Part shown: positions 23,301-35,300 of the stretch, piece after piece | Layout of the letters: every line of letters begins with the position of its first letter | Position numbering within the stretch: the first letter of the stretch is position 1 | From: Cristatella mucedo | Taxonomy: Eukaryota > Bryozoa > Phylactolaemata > Cristatellidae | Length of the DNA: 64,000 nt | Assembly (NCBI GenBank): GCA_009760855.2 | Contig: WPIO01000002.1 | Location: forward strand, 13,760,001-13,824,000 | Direction: 5' to 3' | The notes under the pieces: model-generated | Seen by the model: only the letters and a program-made list of their open reading frames with translations | Told to the model about the DNA's origin: nothing | Database searches by the model: none | Made by a program: the position numbers and the translations under genes

Positions 23301-26300
23301 TGTGAATGTGCCTGCCTAGCTGTGCTAGCAGACGTGTTCATGTTCTCAACAGACGACACGAGTAATGTGAAGAATTCGTCTATTTTGAAACACTGAACTA
23401 ACTGCCTCTAGCCCATCGAACAAAGATGTAGGTAAGCCACTGAGCTTGGTGTCCTGGCCTTTGGCCATCATTGCAGGGTTTTTGCCACCACCAAACATCT
23501 GGATGAACTAAAAGCAAACTGCTGCTTTTTGTTGGTCCCCAGAGATTAATTTACTAGCTGGCCCTTCTTTGGCTTAAAGGCCCATGTGTGTGTTTGCATA
23601 AACAGTTCCTGACTACTGTTCTCTCGGCTGCACTTAGCCATTGCATCTTCGGTAGTATTTTATCTGTTCTGCTTTGGAGTTGTGCCTGATTTTGAGAGCA
23701 AGTGAGAGTGAGAACTAGTGAGAGAGGAGGAGAGGTAGTGACAGGGAGAGGTAGTCGATTCGAAGCAGAAAAAAGTCTGTCAGTTTGTAGGGGAGAATGT
23801 GCCTGCTCTGTGCTCTGCACGGCCTGCCAAAGTGCGCCAAGCTGCCAGCCACCCAGCTCGAAGTCCAAGGGTATGCTCCCACAGCTTGCCAAGCTAGGCC
23901 AACAGATGCCACGATGTCAGTCAATGCTTCAGCTTTGGCCGATGTGCTGGTGCTGTGCTTGGTGGCACCTACATGGCAGCATGGGGCAACACCCAACCCG
24001 TCCTGCACAAAGACAAACACAGCGGAAGAGGTGGAATGACATTCTGATCTGAGGAAGTCGGTCGAACTATTTAGCCCAGCTGCAGTTCACCTTATTTAGT
24101 GTTGTACCTGGTTAGGCTTGTGTGGCATGTGTGTGGTTACAAATGTAAGACGTGTGGAACAAACCCTGTGTCACTTATATGTTGAGCTTTAAGAGCTCGG
24201 AGTGCGATTGCAGTGCAAGAAAGAAAGAAGAAAACTATGTACTCTTTCCTCCTGGGCCTCCAAGTTTCACTCTAGCCATTGCATAGTTGTGGAATGGGCT
24301 GCTTGCTGTGTCAGGCCTAGACAAGCATGCAAAAGCACAAAGCCAGAAGACACGCAGGGCTGCTAATTAGTAACATGCACTGAACGATGCGTCGGTAACC
24401 ATGCAAAGCAGGCATGAGAAAGGACAGGTTCGCTGAGGTGCATGGAAGGCTCATCGGGACATGCACATCTTTGGCTTTGATGCTAATGATGAAAAAGCAA
24501 CTCATGTGGTGACAGAAGCCGGAAGCGAGTTCCCGACTTTCAGTTCATACGAACTGAAGGCCTGATCACAAATAATTACAGTGTTAGTAGCGGCAAAAAG
24601 AATAGAAGCCGATGAGCAGGTGTTGGGAGAGCACACTGAATGAACGAACAAGGTCAGCTAGTGCAAGAGAATGAAGAGACCTGTAGGCCAAAAAGGGGAC
24701 CTTGAAATCAATTCGATGCTTGATAGGGAGCCAATGAAGCTCAGACAGAAATTTCAGGGCGTGGTTGCTATGCCGTTAGCAACTGATCAGCCTAGCTTAG
24801 CTTTGTAGTATGCTGTCGATCAGGGGCAAAAGCATGAAGTCCCAAATAAAGTGAATTGCAGTGATCTAGACGGGAGGTCACAGACGTGAATCTAGTTGGG
24901 CTGTCATATTCCCTACTAAGCAGTCCCTCATGATGGCAACAGGTACACGTAGGTGCAGTACAATCCCCCGCAGTATGGCCACCGCTGAAGTGGCTGTAAA
25001 TTCGCTCGGGTAATAAGAGGGCTTTTAATGATGCTAGGGATAAAACAGTTTCGAAAAGCATGTCAAGATAATTATTGACGGCTCAAAAACAAACTCATAT
25101 GCTTCTGGTATGTATTCGTTTAGTGTGACGTCACCCCACCACGACTGTGCATGACCTACCTTGTCTGGCCAGGCCTAGAGGCCACAAACTTCTGCATTGT
25201 CTCTTCTGCTTTAGCACATTCAGATGAGCCTGAGTTTTACTGAAAAAGGTCGGCTCCTGGTGTAGGCCAAACATCCTGGCTCACCTACCTGTCGATGTCA
25301 CTCCATAGTCGTTCTATGGGGTTCACATAAGACGACTGGCTGGGCCACTGCACTAGCACCTAGCAAGGATTCTTCAAAACGTATTTCACTGGCCTATCAG
25401 TTTGCATAGGGCCACTATCTTGCTGCCTAATCTAACGACCCCCAAGCAGATTATTTGAACATTGAAATCCAACTGGCTTGACCAACAATAACTTGGGTAA
25501 AGTGTTTATTGACAAATCCGTCTTTGGTGTTGATGAAGTGGCCCAGCCACTCGCCTTATTTGAACTCCTAGAACGACTATAGAGTGATATCGACAGGTGG
25601 CTGAGGTCGGGTGTTTGGCCTACACCAGGAGCCGACCTTTTTCAGTAAAACTCAGGCTTTCTGGATTGTGCTGCAGCAGAAGGGACGCCGCAGATGCATG
25701 TGGCCTCTGTGGCTGGTTCGACAATACAGGTCATGAAGAATCTTGGTGTGGCGACATCATAATAACCACGTACATACCAGCAGCATATAGTTTTGTTTCT
25801 GGGTTGTCAGTAACTATTTTTCAACGATGCACATAATTTGAGTGTGCCTGACATTGTAAAAAACTCTCTTATATCCTGAACGAATTTACAGCCATAGTAG
25901 CGGCAGCCACACTTCGAGATTTGTTGCTCCTGAGTGTATGTTCCCTAGCCGAAAATATGCCGACCTGACAGTCGAGGCACTTCGCTTGTCTAATGGCAGG
26001 GCCTCATGGAACAGCACAAGACAGATAGATGTCTCTGAAATGATGAACCTATTTTGAGGCTGATGTATTCCAGCTTTAGGGTGGCACTCAGCTTAGTTAT
26101 TACTAACAGGCTGTTGTAATCTTTGTTAAGCTTCAGGGAGTTAATGGCCATCTAAGTGCAAATGTCGTCGATGTTTGCCACAAGGGATTTAAGTGAGTCA
26201 GAAGCTGAGCAAGGATGAGATTGACCAAAATATATAGATAGAGCTGTGTGTCATCAGCATAGAATGGCTAGCCAAGGCTGTGTTTGGCAATGACTTTGGC

Positions 26301-29300
26301 CAGACAGAGAGTATAGATAGTGAAAAGAATGGGACATATGACTGGACCTGAGGAACTCCATACTTAAGGGATTCTTCCCTGTCTTAGAGTTTGGGCCTCG
26401 GGCGACTCCAAGCAAGTTGTGGACCTTTACCTAATTTCTTCATAATACCTCTGGGTATTCTGCTGATATATTTGCTGTGACTGCATGAGCTGTCCTCGGA
26501 TATGCTACTCAAAAAAGGACCTGCTTAGCGTAAGGTATGATATCGCCATTTGTCACTACCTACTGGCAGGCCTTCATGGGGGCTGTCATTAAGAACCTTA
26601 CTGCATCTTGATCAGGAATGAAATCATGAAGAACAGATGCTGCAATTCCTTATATTATGGTTTGCGCTTGACCGTACTTTTCTGGCGTTCATCTGATGCT
26701 TGATCTCAAGACCAGGGCTGACTCACCACCGAGACAAGTCATGAGATGCATAGTCGGCCAGTGCTAGCTGGTGACAAAAGTTTGTTCATTCTTGTAATGA
26801 GCAAGGAAATATTGGGCTTTTTTGGCAGTGCCGAACTGAGCCCAGACATAGAAAGCCTCTGGGGAGTGGGGGGCATCAATTTCGCGGCACTGCTCTGGAA
26901 CTTCTAGCCGAATTGGGTGTGCTTGAAGTGGCAGCAGTCGGTGCACCAAACTGCTGATTTTGCCCTCTCAGGGAGGCTCAGAGGAGCCACAGCTCTTGCT
27001 GCGGAGGGCAAGGGGGAGGTGCAGGGCAAAGGAGGGTGGCCAGGCTGGCTGGGTAGATGCTCGAGTGACAAGTGTGAAAAATGAGGGAATGTTTTCCACC
27101 GACCAGTCAGTCATGCACAAGGTATGTGAGTCGTGATGGCACACTAGGTAAGGCGGTTGCTTTTCACGACCTCGATCCCAAGTCGTAGGTTCGAAATATG
27201 TGGTGAGCGATCCTTTATCGCTGCTGCAAGCCGTGTTAATAGCCGTAAAGGCTCTTCTGTCGCTATACGAAAGAGGCTGTTGAATCAGCTAGCATTTGTT
27301 TATTTATGACACAGTTTGACTTCCCCACTGACAGCAAAGGTTTCTCGATGCATTTGCAAATGGAGTAGCGTGTGCTGGCTTGTTAAACTGCGGTCGCATC
27401 GCTGCTGCATCAGGAAAGCCTCCAATCTGCAAGTGCCATCCGACTCGCAGCATGTCGAGCGGGCCCTTCGGTCTCGTCTGCTCTTGCTTGAGCGAGGCCT
27501 GCTGGCGTCTGTGCAAGCTTCTTTCCTCGCTGCCGAGGTGAGCCGTGGCATCAGCCCACAGCTGTCGCGCTCTGTAGAAGTGGATTTAGAATCGTCGAGC
27601 TCTTCTCAGCGCGGACACCAAGCACCCGCTGGGGACGCTCTGCTCAGCATAGCCGCCGGCACGGCAGGGGAGAGCGGCGACTACCAGGTCCTAACGGTCA
27701 AAGAGGAAGCCGACCTGACGATGCTCATGAAGGACTGCGACTTTGCCATCAGCCAAGCCAACGCGTTTGCCGAGCAGCTGACGAGAGACCTCTCTGCATT
27801 GGAAGGAGTAAGCATGATCTGTTTTTGTGTATGCCCTTTGGTGAGCCTGTCTGGCTCAGTCTGAGAACAGGCCGTTCGACCAGTAACCAAGAGATGCCAA
27901 AGGTGCTTTTTCACCTTTTTTGCTTGCTCGCTTGCCTTTCACCGACGGGCTTTTGGGCTGTGTATATCAACTATGTGTGCTGTCTTCTTTTTGATATAAC
28001 GTTTGGGTAGTGGATCCGTCTATTTTAACTCTGATAGCGCTGGTGTGTGTGTGTATGTATGTCTTTTAGCAAATGTTAGCAAATAGCAATATATAAATAG
28101 CAATATATAAAATAGCAAATAGCAAAGGCCAAGTCTAGCTTCTATAGAAACATTGTTGAATCACAGATGCACAATCCAAAAATGCTGACGTCGACGATAG
28201 ACCATCTCTTCAACCGCTCCCAGATTAGCTCCTTACCTGATGATCCCTGTGATGATCTAGCCGATCGCTTTTCTCGATTCTGTGTGCAGAAGATAGACAA
28301 GATCAGGGAATCCATCCCTGCGATGACAACATCCCCACTAGAATGGTGTTCCCTGATTCCTGGCTGCACCTCAATGTCTACATTTAAGCAGGTGATCTAG
28401 TCCTAAAGTTGTATTTCAATCAAAGAAGACAACAAGTCCTCTGGACCCTATTCCCACTGTCCTGCGCCTACGTTGAATTGATCTGCTGCTGCCATGCATA
28501 ACTAACATCATTCATATGTCATTAGCCTCAGGTCATGTCCCAGCACCTTTCAAAAAAGCTGTAGTCAGGCTACTTCTCAAGAAAGCAACACTAGATCAAG
28601 AGAACTTAAGCAACTACCGCCCAGTCTCCCTTCTACCATTCCTATCAAAGACACTCGAACGGGTCGTGGCGGACCAGCTGAACTCGTATATAGAAACCTC
28701 ACACCTTGCTAGTAAGTTCCAGTCTGGCTTTAGAGCTAATCACTCCACAGAGTCAGCATTGCTTAGGGTATACAACGACCTACTTAGGAATGCAGACATG
28801 GGTAGAGTGTCTCTGCTTGTTTTGCTCGATCTTTCGGCAGCTTTTGATACCATCGATCACAAAGTTCTTCTAGAGCGCCTCTTATCTCGCCTGGGCATCA
28901 CTGGCACTGCTCTGCAGTGGTTCAGATCCTATCTCAGTTGGAGACTCCAGAGTATTGACGTGAATGGAAAAAGATCATCCGAGGTACCTCTGAAATATGG
29001 GGTACCTCAGGGCTTCGTGCTAGGTCCGGTTCTTTTCACGGTTTATACTCTCCCTCTTGCTGATGTGATTGCCAAGCACAATCTAGGCTTTCACTTCTAT
29101 GCGGATGACACTCAGTTGTACCTTTGTTTTGATCCCTCCCAGCCTTCGAGCACCTCAAATTCTCTCAACTCACTTGCTGCATGTATTGATGACATCCGTA
29201 CATGGATGGCAGCAAATTTTCTAAAACTAAACGATGATAAAACTAGCTTACTAGTTATGGGCAAACCCAGTGTGATTCAGAAATAGGAAAGGCCGACGCT

Positions 29301-32300
29301 CAAAATTGGCTCTGCCAGCATATCTCCTGTTGAATCAGCTCGGAATCTAGGTGTCATATTCCAAAGCGACCTCTCGTTAGACGACCATATCAGCTCCACA
29401 GTCAAATCTGCCTATTTTCAGCTTCATAACATTGCTAAAATTCGGGCTTGTTTAGTTAAGGATACCACGTCCAAGTTGGTCGATGCATTCGTGACATCTC
29501 GTCTCGACTTCTGCAACTCACTGCTTGTTCGCCTACCAGCATGTGCAATCAGGTACTTACAGCTGGTGCAAAACTCCACAGCTAGGCTTGTCTGTCGTGA
29601 GCATCGCAGTTGCCACATTACACCACCTCTCGCCGACCTGCCCTGGCTCCCAGTCAAGCAATGGATTGACTTCAAGGTTTTGTCGCTCACTTTTATATCA
29701 CTTCATTCTTTGGCTCCAGCCTATCTCTCAGATCTACTCCCCCATCAGGCCAAGCATCGTACCACCCGCTTTTCGTAATCCAACAGTTTACCAATACCTC
29801 GTGCAAACCTCAAATCCTTTGGAGACCGTGCATTTAGTTCATATGCTCCCAAAGCCTGGAACTCCCTCCCGACTTTTGTCAGAACATCCCCTGACCTGAC
29901 CACATTTAAAAAGAACTTAATATCACACCTATTTATAACAGCATTTAATAATAATAATAATGCACTTGATAAAGCGCCCCCAGAGAACTCAAACTCTTTC
30001 TAGGCATTTAGTGGGTCCCTGTGATTCGTCCTTGATGTGCTTATGCGTGCTGACACTGTGCATGCTGCCACTAACCACATTTGCATGCTGACCCTGTGCA
30101 TGTCACCCCTAACCATATTATTCATCTCGTTTGTTTTTCAAGCATGATTTTACTCACCATTCACTTGCATTTCCAGCAAATGTAAAGCACCTAGAGAGAG
30201 ATTAAGTTCTCTGTGGGTGCTTTATCAAGTGCATTATTATTATTAATATTATAAATGACTTTAGAAAGGTCAGCAGTCGTATGTTCGGCTATATGTTGGT
30301 TTGCTTCCACTTGTCCCATCCCACCATAGGGATGAGTTGTGTAGACCTCCTTGACCCGACTCTGTATTGGATGTGGGTATCATTAGAGGGTGCTCAGCAA
30401 GACAGTTGCATTATATACGCCAATTTCTTCAGAACAGCAGTGAGTGAGCCCGTGTCTGTGTGTGTTTGTGTGTGTGTGTATGTTTATATGTTTGCATTTG
30501 CTCATGCAAGTGTACAAACGCAAAAACATAAACACACAAATAAAACATGCATTCGTGTGTGAATGCTGATATGTTTGAAGAATTTTGCTTGATCTAGTAA
30601 CCAGGGTCTCAGTGTGACTGCCTTTTACAAGAAAGTCGTAAGGCACCAACTGTGAGTACTTATGCAAACAGGCAAAAAGAGTTTGAGTTACAATAACAGT
30701 CACAGTTACAAGATTCGAGCCTGGACATCACTCATGGATGGACCAACTTGGATGTTGTGTCTTGGTCTTAACAGATCCAAATTTGCCATGTTTCCTAGCT
30801 GAAAGTAGGCAGGCTTGACCGTGGAGCTGCTGTGGTCGCTTAGTGACAAGTCACTTTTGAACAGGGCATTCGGATTTTGTGAGGATGCTACTGGAGATGT
30901 GCTGGCCGTGCCAATTTTGAGCAATAGGCTTTCTAATTTCTGAGTAACACATGGTTTACCCATGACTAGTAAATTCATTGTATTCTCGTTCAATTTGAGA
31001 AAGTCCTAGTCAGTGTCCTTCATCGTCCTCAAAAAGTGAAAAGTCAGCAGCTCGTCTAGTCTGTCGTCAACTTCATAGCTTGAACATCACACCACTTCTG
31101 TCTCAGCTTCAGTGGCTCTCTATCAAGCATAGAATCGATTATGAAATCATCTGTCTGGCTTGTAGACCACGTAACTTTCTTGCACCAGCCAACCGATCTG
31201 ACCTCTTTGCTCTTCTATTGTGCTCGCGCACCATCCGTTCCTCAGCATCTGATCATCTTGCTGTCTGTCGCACTAAATTGAAATTTTTTGGCGATCGAAC
31301 CTTCCACATGTATGCACCACAAGTCTAGAGCTTGCCTCTGGATGCAAGGGCATTGCTTGCAATGCCCTTGCATCATATGTCACAACTCGAGACCTTTCTT
31401 GCTGGGCTGCTTTGCCCTGCCCCCTAGTGAACTTGTATTTGTTGTTCCTGTATGCTTTGCGTGTTTAGCTATGCATGTGTCAGTGAATGCTACTAGACAG
31501 AGGTCCAGTTACTCCATGGCCCTGAGTGACTTCGTGCTTGCTTTAGCATGCCGCCCTTGGCATGATATTTGTCTGCCTTTGTATGCTTTATACCATGCAA
31601 GTCACTAATCTTTAGTTACTGATTCTCATCCAGAGACTGGTAAAGCACCTGCATAGAGATGTAATTCTCTTAGAGTTTTATAGAAACGACCTATTAATAT
31701 TATTGTTACTCTAGGCAAATATCCATTCCATGATGGCATCAGAGGATTCCATTGCTCAGTTAATGGAACTACTTGATGATGGTATTGAACGGTCAACAAG
31801 GATCGAGGATCGATTAGTGAACTATGAACTCATCATTAAGGTAACCGTGTGCCTAATAGCTGGCCTGGCTGTGTAATTATTGGTTTTCAATTTGCACTAA
31901 CCTGGGTTTCTTACATTGAAGTCTGTGAAAACCCAAATGGAGATAATGCGTGACAAGGACTCTATGATTCGCATACAAGAATCAAATCACGAGAAGCTGA
32001 AGGTGGAACTTGGTGAACTTGTGGTAAGCTACTTTTAGTTTATGTCCGTTACTTGCTTCCTGGCATACTAAAATTTGGCAATTATAATATATATAATGTG
32101 TAATATTAATAGTGCCAGCTGTCATTTGGTTCGTGCCTTAAAATGTCATCTGACAATGTGCCTTATGCAGTGATTCTACCACCAGCCTTGCAGGATTTCA
32201 CTACGCCTGTATTATGTGGTCCTAGCTTAATAATAATAATGAAATAATTACATGGCACCCAAGGAGATATAAATCTAATCTAGGCTCTTTACAAATGCTG

Positions 32301-35300
32301 GACAGAAAGCATGTTTATTGGGGCAATATAATATCCACAATGGTAGCACTCTTAAGAACACGAATGAAAATGCTAGCAAACGAACAGAGCATATGGTTTG
32401 ATGAGCAGATGAGTTTCTGAATGTCAAGTCGGGGGATGTTGAAACTTCAGTCTGGATTGAGTTTCAGGCTTTGGGAGAATATGACATGAAGGCACAGTTC
32501 TCAAAGAATTTGTGGTTGGTAGCCCTAAGTAACAGGTTCAGTTTATTTTTTGTCCTTTGTTATAAAGCATGTCTTCCTAAGCTCGTATGCCTAGAGTAAA
32601 TGGAAAATTGCTATTGCTTGACAAAAACTTTGCTGCTATGATCTGGACAATTATATTTTAAAATTCTTCTGCTTTGCTGTTAAGTAACTGGTGGATGTCA
32701 GATTCACACATATTGCACGTGTTGTGTTAGTTATGTTGTGTTACCCGAGTTAGTTGGGTTAGTTTGGCAGATATGACACTATGGAGTATTTTCTATAGAA
32801 GTGTAACAGTACTGATGCCTTAAATAAACACTTTAATATGTGTTATTGCAGAGTAAGAGGATTGCGAGTAGCCGTATTTTATTGACTTAACATCAAGAGG
32901 TTGCTTGCACCCAGCAGATGCATTTTGCTGCACGTGTGAACAATTTATTAAGACAGAAGCAAAAAGTACTCCGTGAAAGTATCTGTTAAGATGTACTATG
33001 TACACAGTACACTTCGGCATGCCTTCGGGTATTAAGGCAAGCCCTGGGCACCTCATTTCACATGGGAAGACTGCAAGAGAACTCTTGGTGAAAAACTGCT
33101 GCTCGTTAGATTGAATATCTTCTTAATATTAGGTTATGTATGAAAATGTCTCATTTTTTAATTTATTTAATTCTTGCCAGTTTACAGGCTGGGACAAGAA
33201 AACTGAGAGCCACGAGGTTTTCTATCCCAATAATTTGGTAGAAGCGAAGTCACCACTCAACCTACTGCTACTTCTGCCACTACTATTGGCATGAGCGCGC
33301 CTCCCATCATGTTTCCTCACATTCCTTAGTCTATCACCCCAGTACCACACTGCCCTGAGCTCCCATGCTCACCGATCCATGGTGAAGGATCAGCCATCTT
33401 CACAGGAGAGGGAGGACAGTAAGTCAGATAGCAAGGAGGATGTTTCAGATCCAGATTCCAGTTTCACAGATTTGGCTGAGGAGAGTAAGCCAGGCTTCTC
33501 CAACCAGAAACTTTAACGATCCAATGAGAGACCGTTGTGTTAACAAGGTCAGTGCTGAGCTTCTGACATCTAGGCATGAGGTGTATAACTTGTTGAATAA
33601 AAATTTGAAAGTAGTAGATCAGAGAGCACCACAAACTATTTTCCAACTCTTTCACTCGGCATGGTAGGCAATGCTTCTGCAACAATGTGGCCGGTCTATT
33701 CAAGGCTATAGAATGCGCATGGAATCCGAGTGAATGGCGCCTATTCAGAGACAGTTTATCCAGGAGCCTCAAAGCCATTCTGCTTCATAATGGAAATAAG
33801 TACCCATCTGCCTATGGTTCACTCTGTGCATCTCAAAGAAGACTGTGCCAATGTCAGGATGTCTCTGAGTGCCTTGAAGAATGGCAACAGTGGCTGAGTA
33901 TTTGGAGACTTCAAAATGGCATCATTCCTGATGGACCACGAAAAGTGGTTTCACAGAGTCTCCTTGTTTTCTTTTCTTTACGCACGGGACTTGCGCCTGG
34001 ACACTAAGGTGCACTACCACAAAAGGATTAGCCACAGCAGACCGAGTTCTCAGTTTGAAAGAACAACATTAAATGAGACCTTCGGAAGATACTTATGACA
34101 CCATTACACATAAAGTTAGGCCTCATCAAGCAATGTTTCACGGCTCTGGACAATGAATCAGCCGCTTTTCAAGTACCTCCCAAGATGTCTTTCTGAAGAG
34201 TCGGATGAAGTGCCCCCTGGTTTGGTCCAGGGGTAAGTTGCTTGCCCTTAACGGCTAATGTCGTTGGCTCGAGCCCTGCGGCCTATGCAAAGTGTCTAAA
34301 TAGAGATCAGGTTCTCTTAGGCTGCTATATAAATGACATACAGGTCAAAGCGGGTATTTACACCCCATAAAAAAGATCGGCAATTTAGTCAAGGAGCTGA
34401 ACAGGACAGAAAAGCAGCTTGAAACAGTTTTTTTTGTAGTGGTTTCGTACCTTTATGGGCAATCACAAGGTTGAAACTATGTGCAGCTGATTCCAGCATT
34501 CATATAGAAATATGCCAACATTGGATATGGTGTTTTCCTTCTCTACGTTTATTTCCTTAATGCTCAACTTGACTAATTCAACGGGGACACGGGAGCTTAC
34601 TGAGAGGAGCACTGGCGTGAGTGCTTTATGCAGGATACACTGTACTGCAGGATACACTGGACTTTGAACGTCGTTACCAAGAATGGTATAAAAAAACATG
34701 GTGGGAGACTGTTTTGGTTAGGCTTCACCGAGAAGGCAATTTGCTGTATAACTGCGAATCTAAAACATCTATGCGTGTGTGAACACTCTTTTTGAATTGT
34801 CTTGTTTGCATGTGTGACTTCAAATAAACACGAGTTAATTTTGATTCGTTAGCTGTTCTTTCCTACTAAATTTGAACCACAAGATATGACTTTCTGGGTT
34901 TTTAAAATCGGAAATGGGTTCATTTCAAATATATCACTGTCCCTGTCACAGCTGCAAAGTTTTCAAGAAAAATTGCCATTTTCTCTACTTCTGAGGCATG
35001 TGCTATTAGAAAATACTGCTTACTATCCAGGGAAAAATTTTACTTATTTTAACTGGTGAAGCTAAGCTACGAGTCAGAGTATTGGATAGTAAGATACAAA
35101 ACCTGACTAGGAAGTATTTTGGGTAGGTAGGCTGGAGAAGAGAAAGAATTGGCCTTAAAGTGAGTGACAAAATATTGATGTTAGTTCACTTTTTGAATTG
35201 GAGCTAGTGCAGTTCGGTGAGAAGTTGTCTAATATGGTAGTTGTGATGTTCAAGACAGATTAGCCTGTGTGTAGGGCTTTATACCAACTATATCCTCTGG

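Larger units (their letters stand above)
28122..30255 (+). mobile_element. LINE-A, long 5'-truncated copy in EXOC1 intron 5
   Basis: Begins in the linker ([20 protein letters not shown]), continues through the RT, the C-terminal part (29476-29900: [20 protein letters not shown] and [14 protein letters not shown]) and the 3' UTR, and ends with the hairpin (GTTCTCTGTGGGTGCTTTA) and (ATT)n at about 30233-30250. It has nonsense and frameshift damage. A 56-bp tail insertion sits in its 3' UTR. Confidence 0.93.

Noticed and set aside
27128-27200. Genuine tRNA gene (exact GGTTCGAAAT box B)
   Set aside because: The acceptor and anticodon stems do not pair convincingly and the sequence runs on into a SINE-like body.
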